Below are positions 53,681 through 62,143 of a stretch of DNA of 64,000 bases, one piece after another. The stretch lies in assembly GCA_030491005.1 (NCBI GenBank), contig JAKZMJ010000027.1:1-64000 (forward strand), read 5' to 3'. Position numbers and translations under genes: made by a program. The notes below the pieces were generated by a model. That model made no database searches and was not told the origin of the DNA. It saw nothing but the letters and a program-made list of their open reading frames with translations. The stretch's first letter is position 1; every line of letters begins with the position of its first letter. The DNA is from Sulfurospirillum sp. GTDB taxonomy: Bacteria > Campylobacterota > Campylobacteria > Campylobacterales > Arcobacteraceae.

Positions 53681-54511
53681 TTATTTAATATCATTTTTTA
53701 TTATATTATCTGATTTTGAGTATTTTATTAAATCTTCTGGAGTAGCTATATTTTTTGGCAATTGTTTAATGCATTCTTCTAATATATATGTAGTACTTAG
53801 TGCGTCACTATAAGCTCTGTGATGATTATCAAGATTTATATTTAATAATGTTTTTAATGAACTTAATCCATACTTATCTGATTTTATAGTTCTTTTTGCT
53901 AAATCAATTGTGCATAATTTTCTATTTTCTAACTTTCCTAAATCATACTTAATAAAAGAATCAGATATAAATTTATAATCAAATTTTATATTATGTGCAA
54001 TAAAAACACTATCTTCTAAAAATATTTTAAATTCTTCTAGTACTACTTGTAATACAGGTGCATCTTTTAACATTATTGGCTTAATATTGGTAATTTCTTG
54101 TATATATATAGGTATATTTTTAGCATATACTAAAGATTCATATTTATCAATAATGTGTCCGTTTTGATATTTAATTCCTGCAATTTCTATTATCTGTCCA
54201 TTTTGTGTATCATTTCCATTTGTTTCAATATCTACTATACAAAATATTTGCTCACTTATAGTGCTTTGCGATGTTTTTAAAACTACTTTATTATTTATGA
54301 TATCTATAGGTAGACCATTTGATATTAGCAATTCAAATTCTAATTGTGAGCAGTCAAAAAATGTTTCATCACTATGCTCTAAGGCATTTAAAAAATCATC
54401 AAAATGTATAGGGTTTTTTATAAGTTTTTGAATTAATAATTCTAAATTATTTATTTGTTTCTTTTTTACTTTTTTATTTAAGAGTTTTTTTTGTTCTTTA
54501 TTAAATTTCAT
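53681..54511 (-). CDS. DnaQ-like 3'-5' exonuclease
   Basis: 276 residues with a DEDDh exonuclease domain from about residue 90. Exo I is IVDIETNGND (Asp, Glu), Exo II is VFIAHNIKFDYKFIS (Asp), and Exo III is HHRAYSDALSTTYI (His, Asp). An N-terminal helical extension of about 85 residues is not part of the domain. It could be the proofreading subunit of DNA polymerase III or a repair exonuclease. Its start overlaps trpF by 11 bp. Confidence 0.85.
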   Translation of the reverse strand: MKFNKEQKKLLNKKVKKKQINNLELLIQKLIKNPIHFDDFLNALEHSDETFFDCSQLEFELLISNGLPIDIINNKVVLKTSQSTISEQIFCIVDIETNGNDTQNGQIIEIAGIKYQNGHIIDKYESLVYAKNIPIYIQEITNIKPIMLKDAPVLQVVLEEFKIFLEDSVFIAHNIKFDYKFISDSFIKYDLGKLENRKLCTIDLAKRTIKSDKYGLSSLKTLLNINLDNHHRAYSDALSTTYILEECIKQLPKNIATPEDLIKYSKSDNIIKNDIK

Positions 54512-55091
54512 TTGCTTTTTTTATAAAATTAATCATTTTAGTTTTATCTTTAATACCTTTTTCTTGTTCAACACCAGAACTTACATCTAGTCCAAAAAAG
54601 TTATAAGAACTTAATTCATCTAAATTCTCTTCTTTAAGTCCCCCTGCTAAGATAAGTTTACTACAATCTATATCTTTAAACCATTCCAAAGATATTTTTT
54701 TTCCCTCTCCACCAAAAGATTCAACAAAAGCATCCACTAATACATACTCATTTTTTATATTTATAATATCTTTTTTACTTTTTACTCTTAGCACTTTTAT
54801 ATATTTTATATTTAAAGATTGTAAATTTGTATAATTATCTTCATCAATTATTTGAGCTAATTGGATTTTTGAATTTTGACATATTTGAGTAATATAAGTA
54901 TGAGGTTCATTTACAAAAAGCCCTACACTTTGTACAAAAGGTGGCATAAGATCTATTATTTTTCGCACTTCAAAAGGGTCAATATATCTAGGGCTTTTTT
55001 TATAAAATACAAAACCCAAGGCACTAGCTCCTGCATCAATAGCATTAAGGGCATCTGTTAAATTAGTAATTCCACAAATTTTAACTTTCAT
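54501..55091 (-). CDS. trpF: Phosphoribosylanthranilate isomerase
   Basis: A 196-residue TIM-barrel enzyme of tryptophan synthesis. VKICGITNLTDALNAIDAGA carries the catalytic Cys. GFVFYKKSPRYIDP, SVGLFVNEP and ILAGGLKEENLDEL are further landmarks. The general-acid Asp lies in VLVDAF. It is apart from other trp genes and sits between rpe and the exonuclease, one base after the rpe stop. Confidence 0.94.
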   Translation of the reverse strand: MKVKICGITNLTDALNAIDAGASALGFVFYKKSPRYIDPFEVRKIIDLMPPFVQSVGLFVNEPHTYITQICQNSKIQLAQIIDEDNYTNLQSLNIKYIKVLRVKSKKDIINIKNEYVLVDAFVESFGGEGKKISLEWFKDIDCSKLILAGGLKEENLDELSSYNFFGLDVSSGVEQEKGIKDKTKMINFIKKANEI

Positions 55092-55092
55092 A

Positions 55093-55734
55093 TTATATTT
55101 TCAAACTTTTTATAGCTTTTGCATAATCATCACTTTTAAATACATAAGAACCAGCCACGACAATATCAACACCTGCATCTTTTAAGTCTTTTATATTCAT
55201 ATCATTTACTCCACCATCAACTTGAATTAAACATTTTGGATTAATTGTATTTATCATGTTTTTTAATTCTTTAACTTTTTTTAATACACTAGGAATAAAC
55301 TTTTGACCACCAAAACCTGGATTAACAGACATTAAAAGAACCATATCCAAGTCTTCAAGTAAATACTCAATTATATCAGGCTTGGTATGTGGATTTAAAA
55401 CAATAGCAGGTTTAATACCTAAAGCTTTTAATTTTTGGATAATTCTATGGGGATGTTTTTCACTTTCAATATGAAAAGATATATAATTAGGTTTTAAATG
55501 TGAAAATAAATCAATAAAAAAGTTATTATCTTTAACCATAAGATGAATATCTAAAGGTTTTGATGCCACTTTAGCAACACTATTTACAACAACGGGACCT
55601 ATTGTCATATTTGGCACAAAATGTCCGTCCATTACATCAATATGTATTAAATCACAAGAAGCCTCACAAATTGCACTAATTTCATTACCTAATTGTGCAA
55701 AATTTGCTGATAAAATCGAAGGAGCAACTAACAT
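55093..55734 (-). CDS. rpe: Ribulose-phosphate 3-epimerase
   Basis: It interconverts ribulose-5-phosphate and xylulose-5-phosphate. The 213 residues from the ATG at 55734 (a TTG lies one codon earlier) have MLVAPSILSANFAQLG, LIHIDVMDGHFVPNMTIGP with the catalytic Asp and metal His, LDIHLMV, MSVNPGFGGQKFIP and QVDGGVND. It is followed at once by trpF in a likely operon. Confidence 0.96.
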   Translation of the reverse strand: MLVAPSILSANFAQLGNEISAICEASCDLIHIDVMDGHFVPNMTIGPVVVNSVAKVASKPLDIHLMVKDNNFFIDLFSHLKPNYISFHIESEKHPHRIIQKLKALGIKPAIVLNPHTKPDIIEYLLEDLDMVLLMSVNPGFGGQKFIPSVLKKVKELKNMINTINPKCLIQVDGGVNDMNIKDLKDAGVDIVVAGSYVFKSDDYAKAIKSLKI

Positions 55735-55783
55735 CAAGAACCTTTTTAAAAATATAGGGGATTATATCATTTTATAAATATAA

Positions 55784-57355
55784 TTATTCTTGAAAATCTA
55801 CTTTTGCTAAATAATCCTTAAATTTACTTTGACCTAAATTATCAGCTTCGTAATTATTAATTAATTTTGAGATTAAACCAACAACTTTGCTAGCTTCAAT
55901 TTTTAAGCCTATTTGTCTTGAAAATCTACTTTTAATATCTCCTTGTAAATTTCCACCTAATAATACTTCATAGCCTTCGACTCTTTTATTTTCTTCATTT
56001 TTTACTTTAACTCCTACAAATCCGATATCAGCAATTTGTGGGTGTGAGCAACCATTTCCACAGCCTGATATCGCAATAGTTACATTTTCTTTAAAATTAG
56101 GAAATTTATCTTCAAGTTGTATTAATACTTTTTTAGAAAACTTTTTAGTCTCAGTTATTGCAAACTTACAAAATTCTTTTCCTGTACAGCTTTGAAGTCT
56201 TGCACGAAACACTGAAGGATTATAAGGATAGCCTAAATCATCAAATTCATTCGCTAAATCTTGCACTACTTCATCTTTAATACCATATACAACAAAGTTT
56301 TGAGTAGCAGTTAAGCTAAGTCCTTTTGCCTTATATTTTTTTACGATATTATACATTTGTTCAAAATCTTCCCCAGCTATTCGTCCTGAATTAGAAGCAA
56401 AGCCCACATAAGACTCACCTTGTATTTTAGCCTTATGTATACCAAAATGATTTCTGTTTTCAAAAGATTGTATATCAGGTGCTATTTTTCCGTCTTGTAA
56501 TTTATATCCAAGTTTTTTTTCTATTTCATCAACAAATTTTTCCAAACCCCATTCATTAACTAAGTGTCGCACTCTTGCTTTATTTCTATTATTTCTATTT
56601 CCAAAATCTCTAAATATTTCAGCACAAGCAACAGCTACATCTTGAACTTGTGTGTCTTTTACATACCTATTTGCTCTATATGCAATTTGTTTTGACTTAG
56701 ATAATCCTCCACCTACACATAAATCAAATAAGACTTCATTAGAAGATGTTTTAAAAGCTGTAAATGACACATCTTGGATTTCGTGAGATGCACAGTGTTT
56801 TGAGCAAGCACTTATTCCTATCTTATATTTTCGTGGAAAGTTACAAAATCTATCATCATTTTTATCAAAATATTTATCAACAGATGTTACTAAATCTTTT
56901 GTATCATAAATCTCATCTTTGCTAATACCACTTACTGGACAAGTCATAATAGGTCGGGGTCCATCTCCTGATGCCATTCGTGAAGTTATGCCAACACTTT
57001 GCAATAGTTCAAAAATTTTTGGTAAATCTTTGATTTGTATATAATGAAACTGTATATTTTGTCTAACGGTAAAATCAACCAAACCTTGAGCATATTTTTG
57101 CCCTATTGTAGACATCACTTTTAATTGCTCTAAATTCATACAAGCATCAACGATTTTAACTCTTTTCATAAAATATTTTTTATCTTCAGTTTTATCATGG
57201 TCTATATGAGGATACATACCATACCATTTTAGTAAGCCTATATATTCCTTTCTTAAAGCCTCACCACCTTTAGCTTCTTCATATATATCTTTAATTACAT
57301 GTAAAGGGTTTCTTGATGCTTTTAATTTCTCTAATGCTGATAGTTCTTTTTCCAT
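55784..57355 (-). CDS. Siroheme nitrite/sulfite reductase
   Basis: A 523-residue ferredoxin-type reductase with two repeats of the sulfite-reductase fold. Siroheme and [4Fe-4S] ligands are the Cys residues in SCTGKEFCKFA and ISGCGNGCSHPQIADIG. The first half has TCPVSGISKDEIYDT and GISACSKHCASHEIQD. It is of the single-subunit plant/cyanobacterial type (NirA/Sir), so it reduces nitrite or sulfite by six electrons for assimilation. Which of the two is not decidable; no sulfur genes adjoin. Confidence 0.88.
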   Translation of the reverse strand: MEKELSALEKLKASRNPLHVIKDIYEEAKGGEALRKEYIGLLKWYGMYPHIDHDKTEDKKYFMKRVKIVDACMNLEQLKVMSTIGQKYAQGLVDFTVRQNIQFHYIQIKDLPKIFELLQSVGITSRMASGDGPRPIMTCPVSGISKDEIYDTKDLVTSVDKYFDKNDDRFCNFPRKYKIGISACSKHCASHEIQDVSFTAFKTSSNEVLFDLCVGGGLSKSKQIAYRANRYVKDTQVQDVAVACAEIFRDFGNRNNRNKARVRHLVNEWGLEKFVDEIEKKLGYKLQDGKIAPDIQSFENRNHFGIHKAKIQGESYVGFASNSGRIAGEDFEQMYNIVKKYKAKGLSLTATQNFVVYGIKDEVVQDLANEFDDLGYPYNPSVFRARLQSCTGKEFCKFAITETKKFSKKVLIQLEDKFPNFKENVTIAISGCGNGCSHPQIADIGFVGVKVKNEENKRVEGYEVLLGGNLQGDIKSRFSRQIGLKIEASKVVGLISKLINNYEADNLGQSKFKDYLAKVDFQE

Positions 57356-57519
57356 TTTTAATTTCCTAAGTTAAATAAAGTCTAATTATTTTATAAAAGT
57401 ATTATACTAAAAGGCTAATAAAAGTATCTAAATATTAAGAATTAATATAAATATGGAAGTTCTATGCTTAAGTTAATTTAAATATTTTTATGATAATTTT
57501 GATTTAAAATACCAACTAA

Positions 57520-57594
57520 TGGCTCCGGCACCTGGGTTCGAACCAGGGACCAAATGATTAACAGTCATCTACTCTACCGCTGAGCTATGCCGGA
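57520..57594 (-). tRNA. tRNA-Asn (GTT), copy 1
   Basis: Read on the minus strand, the sequence starts TCCGGCATAGCTCAGCGGTA and forms all arms. The acceptor stem TCCGGCA/TGCCGGA is intact, the anticodon loop is CTGTTAA (anticodon GTT), and the T arm contains GGTTCGAACC. The discriminator G is followed by an encoded CCA (57522-57520). Confidence 0.97.
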
Positions 57595-57621
57595 AATTGA
57601 AAGGTATAAAAGTTTATATAA

Positions 57622-57696
57622 TGGCTCCGGCACCTGGGTTCGAACCAGGGACCAAATGATTAACAGTCATCTACTCTACCGCTGAGCTATGCCGGA
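57622..57696 (-). tRNA. tRNA-Asn (GTT), copy 2
   Basis: Base-for-base identical to 57520-57594, 27 bp upstream in the direction of transcription, with an encoded CCA. The two form one transcription unit on the minus strand. Confidence 0.97.
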
Positions 57697-57856
57697 AATT
57701 ATCTTATCTATTATGGGTTGAGATTATAGTAAAAAACATTTTTTTTGTCAAGATAATTGCACTTAAAATCAAAAACTTTAAATAATTTACTTTTGGTTAA
57801 CAAAGCTTTGATACAATTATATATTAAATTTGAAAATTAACTATAGGATATTATGA

Positions 57857-58258
57857 ATGTTATTGATGAAATTAGAAGCAAAAGAAAAATTTGCTTTTTT
57901 ACAGTTAGCACATTATTTAGCCAGAGTTGATAATGAATATAAACATAAAGAAATTGAAATTATTTTAGAATATTGTGCAGAAATGGGCATTGATAATGAC
58001 GACTTTTTTAATATGAGTGATTTTGATTTAGAAAATATTTTAAAAACTTTTAAAACAAAATATTCAAAAAAAATAGTTCTACTTGAACTTATGATTTTAA
58101 TTCATGCTGACGAAAAGTATGATATAAAGGAAGAAGAATTAGTTATTAAAATCAACAAGTATTTTGCTTTATCAAAAAAAGATTTAGCACATGCTTCTAT
58201 ATGGGGAAAAACAATTGCAAGTTTGTATCAGCAAGGAAAAGTATTTATAGAAAGTTAA
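57857..58258 (+). CDS. TerB-like helical protein
   Basis: 133 all-helical residues resembling the TerB (tellurite-resistance B) fold: KFAFLQLAHYLARVDNEYKH and later LMILIHADEKYDIKEEELVI, two repeats with acidic residues that could bind metal. No enzyme motif is present. Starts at 57857 or 57866 are both possible behind TATAGGATATT. It is first in a run leading to priA. The TerB link is by pattern only. Confidence 0.6.
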   Translation: MLLMKLEAKEKFAFLQLAHYLARVDNEYKHKEIEIILEYCAEMGIDNDDFFNMSDFDLENILKTFKTKYSKKIVLLELMILIHADEKYDIKEEELVIKINKYFALSKKDLAHASIWGKTIASLYQQGKVFIES

Positions 58259-58316
58259 AATAAGAAAGAATTTAAACTTTATACCTTTATTTAAAAAAGT
58301 TTAGATAAAATAACTT

Positions 58317-58517
58317 ATGACTATAATAGAAAAACATAATTTTAAAGTTGAAAAGTTAGTTCATGACTATGAATTATTACAAGCAAAGAATACAAATCTT
58401 CAATCTGATATTAATGAACTACAAAATATGAATGATGAACTATTAAGAGCCAATCAAGATATGCTTTTAAAAATAGATAGTCACCTAGCTCTATCAAAGG
58501 TTAAAAAAAGTGAATAA
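58317..58517 (+). CDS. Small coiled-coil protein, possibly ZapB-like
   Basis: 66 residues, almost entirely one heptad-patterned helix (KLVHDYELLQAKNTNLQSDI and onward). Size and pattern resemble the division factor ZapB, but sequence alone cannot show it. It overlaps the next small gene by 8 bp, which favours a joint function with that ZapA-like protein. Confidence 0.55.
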   Translation: MTIIEKHNFKVEKLVHDYELLQAKNTNLQSDINELQNMNDELLRANQDMLLKIDSHLALSKVKKSE

Positions 58518-58722
58518 AAAATTAACTTTTCACATTAATAATATGGCATATACTATTAGTGTAGATAATAATGTACAAAAAGAGTTAGAAAAATATACAC
58601 CAATAAATAAAGATATGGATACGAAAGATTTACTTGTAGCTTATGTTAGGCTTGCACAAAATCATTCAATCTTATTAGAAGAAATACAAAAGATATCACA
58701 AAAAATTCCAAATATTAAATGA
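58510..58722 (+). CDS. Small protein, possibly ZapA-like
   Basis: 70 residues. The N-terminal strand pair (LTFHINNMAYTISVD) followed by a helix (DLLVAYVRLAQNHSILLEE) matches the layout of ZapA, the FtsZ-binding division protein, at the short end of its length range. It starts at GTG (58510), overlaps its coiled-coil neighbour upstream, and overlaps the pseudopilin gene by ATGA-type junction. The ZapA call is tentative. Confidence 0.5.
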   Translation: MNKKLTFHINNMAYTISVDNNVQKELEKYTPINKDMDTKDLLVAYVRLAQNHSILLEEIQKISQKIPNIK

Positions 58723-59153
58723 AGACATCTTTTTCATTATTGGAAATTATTTTTGTTTTAACAATTATTGGACTTATAAGTATTGTTTTTGTTCCAAAAT
58801 ATAACGAAATCATTTTAAAATCAAAAAAAGTAAAAATCAAATCTCAAATAATATTAATACAAAATGGAATTAAAAAAATACTTAGTCAAAATATACTTTT
58901 ATCAAACAATATCTCTTTAAAATACTTAGACAATGCGACAATAAATAAAAATAAAGACAAACTTTTTTCAAAAATATTAGACTTTGACATACTTTCAAGC
59001 ACTTTATCACATAAAGAAGTGGGAAAATGGATAAAAACATCTAAAAACACTTATATAACTTATCTAAGTAAAAGTATAATTTTATCTTATAGTTTTAAAA
59101 ACCACTCTTTTATATGCAAAAGTACTTCTAGTTTATGCAAAGAATTTGAATGA
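58719..59153 (+). CDS. Type II secretion/type IV pilin-like pseudopilin
   Basis: 144 residues with an N-terminal prepilin segment: a short basic leader, then FSLLEIIFVLTIIGLISIVF, in which Glu5 of the mature pilin is kept. The usual Gly before Phe is Ser here. The remainder is a small soluble domain with two Cys at the C-terminus that may form a disulfide. It could serve DNA uptake or secretion. It overlaps priA by 4 bp. Confidence 0.7.
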   Translation: MKTSFSLLEIIFVLTIIGLISIVFVPKYNEIILKSKKVKIKSQIILIQNGIKKILSQNILLSNNISLKYLDNATINKNKDKLFSKILDFDILSSTLSHKEVGKWIKTSKNTYITYLSKSIILSYSFKNHSFICKSTSSLCKEFE

Positions 59154-60997
59154 TATATTATGAACTTTGTATTTTAAAATCTCCAATATCTAATCTAACA
59201 TATCAGTCTAACACGGATATTACTATTGGGTATGAAGTATTAGTTTCTTTAAAAACAAGAAAAAAACCATGTGCAGCAGTAATACTTAAAAAAGTTGATA
59301 AACCAAGTTTTAAATGTGTTGAGATAAAAGATATCACATCTTTTTATTATGATACAAAGATGATAGAAATTGCTACATTTATATCTAAATATTATGTTTG
59401 TAGTTTAGGTGAGGCTTTAAGTATCTATGTGCCTTTTAATAAAGATATATCTTTTGAAAAAGAATATATACAATTTGATTCAAATATCAAGCTCTCACTT
59501 TCTCAAGAAAAAGCATATAACTTTTTAGAAGAAAAAAAACAAGCACTATTATTTGCAAATACAGGAAGTGGAAAAACAGAAATATATATAAAAGCAATTG
59601 AGAAAGTGCTTAATCAAAATGAACAAGCCTTGTTATTGATGCCTGAAATTTCTTTAAGTCCTCAAATGAAAAAAAGACTAGAAAAAGTATTTGGAGATAA
59701 AATTGCTATTTGGCATTCAAAAATTTCTAAGAAACAAAAAGCACAAACATTAGAGCATCTTTTAAACGGACAAGTTAGTTTAATTGCAGGTGCAAGGTCT
59801 GCATTATTTTTACCATTTAAGAACTTAAAGATTATTGTTGTTGATGAAGAACATGATGAATCTTACAAAAGTGACCAAAAACCTAGATATAATGCAAAAG
59901 ATTTGGCTTTGTATATTGCTAAAAAATATGATATAAAATTAATATTAGGTAGTGCAACTGCATCAATATCTTCTTTTTATAAAATACCTTATTTTATTTT
60001 AGATGAAACTTTTCATAAATCAAAAAAAATAATTAACTTTGATAATTCATCTAATAACCTATCTCCTGCAATCTTAAATAAAATCACTCAAACTTTAAAT
60101 AATAATCATCAAGTTATTGTATTTGTACCAACAAGAGCAAATTTTAAATATCAGATTTGTACTTCATGTGGCAAAGCTGTTGAATGTCCTTATTGTTCAG
60201 TTTCTATGAGTTTACATAAAAACGATTTAGCGTTAAAGTGTCATTATTGTAACTTCGCCCAAATAATTCCCTCTTCTTGTCCTTCTTGTATAAGTGGAAA
60301 TATTGGAAATTTAAGAGTAGGAACTGCACAAATTGAAGAAGAATTAAATGCAATTTTTAAGAATATTGTTATAAAAAGATTTGATACAGATGAGATAAGA
60401 ACACATAATAAATTAAAACAAGTTCTAGGTGATTTTAATAAAAATAAGATTGATATTTTAGTTGGAACACAAATGTTATCAAAAGGTCATGATTATCATA
60501 ATGTAAAACTAGCTATTGTATTTGGAATAGATTCAATTTTGAATATGACCTCGTACAAAGCAAGGGAGAGAGCCTTATCTTTATTAATTCAGATATCAGG
60601 AAGAATTGGAAGAAAAGGAGAAGGTGAGGTCATCATTCAAAGTAAAAACGAAGAGTTTTTTTCATATTATTTACAAAAAAGTACATATAAAGAGTTTTTA
60701 GAAGAAGAATTACATTTTAGAAAAGGACTATATCCTCCTTTTGTAAAAATTGCAAGAATAATTTTTGCACATACAAATGGACTTAAAGTAAAAAAAGAAT
60801 TAGATTTTTTTGTACATTTATTAAAACAAAATGAAAATATAGAAGTAATTGGTTTTGGGCAATGTGTTGTTTTTAAAATATCAAATAAATTTAGGTATGA
60901 GATAATTCTTCGCTCAAACAATATAAAAGCACTTTTACTAGCATTACATAGTATTAATTCAAGTATATCAAGTATTGATATGGATACTTTATATTAA
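59150..60997 (+). CDS. priA: Primosomal helicase PriA
   Basis: It restarts collapsed replication forks. The 615 residues are shorter than E. coli PriA (732), a common reduction in this phylum. A 3'-DNA-binding N-terminal domain precedes Walker A ANTGSGKTEIY (136-146) and the VVDEEHDESYK box. The zinc-binding insert CTSCGKAVECPYC and CHYCNFAQ/CPSC follows, then VGTQMLSKGHDYHNV and ISGRIGRKGE. The start overlaps the pseudopilin stop. Confidence 0.94.
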   Translation: MIYYELCILKSPISNLTYQSNTDITIGYEVLVSLKTRKKPCAAVILKKVDKPSFKCVEIKDITSFYYDTKMIEIATFISKYYVCSLGEALSIYVPFNKDISFEKEYIQFDSNIKLSLSQEKAYNFLEEKKQALLFANTGSGKTEIYIKAIEKVLNQNEQALLLMPEISLSPQMKKRLEKVFGDKIAIWHSKISKKQKAQTLEHLLNGQVSLIAGARSALFLPFKNLKIIVVDEEHDESYKSDQKPRYNAKDLALYIAKKYDIKLILGSATASISSFYKIPYFILDETFHKSKKIINFDNSSNNLSPAILNKITQTLNNNHQVIVFVPTRANFKYQICTSCGKAVECPYCSVSMSLHKNDLALKCHYCNFAQIIPSSCPSCISGNIGNLRVGTAQIEEELNAIFKNIVIKRFDTDEIRTHNKLKQVLGDFNKNKIDILVGTQMLSKGHDYHNVKLAIVFGIDSILNMTSYKARERALSLLIQISGRIGRKGEGEVIIQSKNEEFFSYYLQKSTYKEFLEEELHFRKGLYPPFVKIARIIFAHTNGLKVKKELDFFVHLLKQNENIEVIGFGQCVVFKISNKFRYEIILRSNNIKALLLALHSINSSISSIDMDTLY

Positions 60998-61002
60998 AAT
61001 AT

Positions 61003-61035
61003 ACAAAAAGTTGTTTGTTTTTCGTGGGGTAGTAT
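61003..61035 (+). repeat. Dispersed repeat, copy 2
   Basis: Begins 5 bp after the priA stop and ends 35 bp before the next gene. It shares 19 leading and nine trailing bases with 200-231. The position suggests a leader of, or a boundary to, the accessory tail of the window. Confidence 0.55.
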
Positions 61036-61070
61036 AGACTTCAAACATTATTTTACAAAGGAATATTAAT

Positions 61071-61841
61071 ATGGGTTCATGGGGATATGCTCCAATGTCA
61101 AATGATACATCTGAAGATATAAGAGATGAGTTTGAGACTAAGTTAAAATATAGAAAAGATTTTGATGCAGCAATAAAAGAAATTTTAACTGACAATAAAG
61201 ATATTTTAGATGATAAAGATGATGCAAGTAATCTGTGGTTAGCTTTGGCAGATAGACAATGGCAATATGGTTTTAAAAACGATAAAATTAAAACTAAAGT
61301 AAAAGAGATTTGTCAAAATGGCATAGGACAAAACTTATGGAAAGAAGAAGGTAGTAAAGAGTATTTGAAAAGAATGAATGCTCTTGAGAAGTTTTACAAT
61401 AAAATTTCAATACCAAAAAAAATACCAAAGCTAGTTATTAGAAAAGCAATCTTTAAAAAAGGAGATTGCTTATCTCTAAAATTAGATAATGGATATTATG
61501 CTTGTGCCTTAGTATTAGATGAAGATAATTCAGATATTGAATATGGTGATAATTTTATTGTACTGCTTCAAAGTTTTACACAAAATAAGCCAACTTTAGA
61601 TTTGTTTTATAATACTCCATATCTAGTACATACGCTAAGTGAGCATAACAAAGGTGAGATTGTAATGTCAGAGTATGATGCAATAGGGTTTAAAAAATTT
61701 AAAACTCAAATAGAAAAAATTGGAAATATAAATATTACATCTACTAATTTTAGAAGACCTAAACTGTGTTCCTATAGTGAATGGAATTTACTTATAACTG
61801 AAGCTCAGAATGAATTTAAAGAAGAATACATCATATTGTAG
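61071..61841 (+). CDS. DUF4259/Imm26-like immunity-type protein
   Basis: 256 residues in two parts. Residues 1-115 start MGSWGYAPMSNDTSEDIRDE, the pattern of DUF4259 proteins (MGxWGxxxxxNDxxxD). From about 125, KKGDCLSLKLDNGYYACALVL resembles Imm26-type immunity domains. Such fusions protect cells from polymorphic toxins. No toxin gene lies beside it, so it is an orphan, or the match is only structural. AAAGGAATATTAAT precedes the ATG. Both domain calls are from memory of the motifs. Confidence 0.6.
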   Translation: MGSWGYAPMSNDTSEDIRDEFETKLKYRKDFDAAIKEILTDNKDILDDKDDASNLWLALADRQWQYGFKNDKIKTKVKEICQNGIGQNLWKEEGSKEYLKRMNALEKFYNKISIPKKIPKLVIRKAIFKKGDCLSLKLDNGYYACALVLDEDNSDIEYGDNFIVLLQSFTQNKPTLDLFYNTPYLVHTLSEHNKGEIVMSEYDAIGFKKFKTQIEKIGNINITSTNFRRPKLCSYSEWNLLITEAQNEFKEEYIIL

Positions 61842-61881
61842 GAATAGGGAGATTACTAGATTAATTATGTTGGATTTGCTA

Positions 61882-61912
61882 ACTTGACACAGAATTTATA
61901 ACACTCTAGCTT
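61882..61912. mobile_element. Possible insertion-sequence end remnant
   Basis: CTTGACACAGAATTTATAACACTC resembles the terminal repeats of IS256-type elements (GACACAGAATTT...GACACTC) as I recall them. A short partner TTAGAGTG appears at 61963. No transposase is present. Weak evidence, based on motif memory alone. Confidence 0.3.
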
Positions 61913-62050
61913 ATAAATTAGATTTCTGTATTATTTCTCTTATGTGCTGGTTTGTTCTAGCATTAGAGTGATAGGTTTGTGACATATTTTAAATCCTTAT
62001 GTGTTGTAAAGATTTTACACTTATGTTGTTAATCTATCGCTTTCTTATTT

Positions 62051-62097
62051 ATGAAACTAGACAACCATAACGTGGTGAAACTGGACAACAATCATAA
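62051..62097 (+). repeat. Short imperfect direct repeat before the Rpn gene
   Basis: TGAAACTAGACAAC (62052-62065) and TGAAACTGGACAAC (62076-62089) lie 24 bp apart, each followed by related bases. They could be protein-binding sites or the stump of an insertion-sequence end. The frame is open across them but the coding pattern starts later. Confidence 0.45.
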
Positions 62098-62143
62098 AAT
62101 ATTAGATATAATCATCTTACTAAAAAAACAAAGGCAAATAAAA

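Noticed and set aside
57520-57696. CRISPR-like direct repeats
   Set aside because: The 102-bp periodic repeat is fully explained by two tRNA-Asn genes; no repeat-spacer array or cas gene occurs in the window.
62051-62143. Start of the Rpn gene at 62051
   Set aside because: The added 31 codons are made of the short direct repeats and AT-rich DNA; the family's usual start (KLISFDWAIKRI) follows the ATG at 62144 with a ribosome site.
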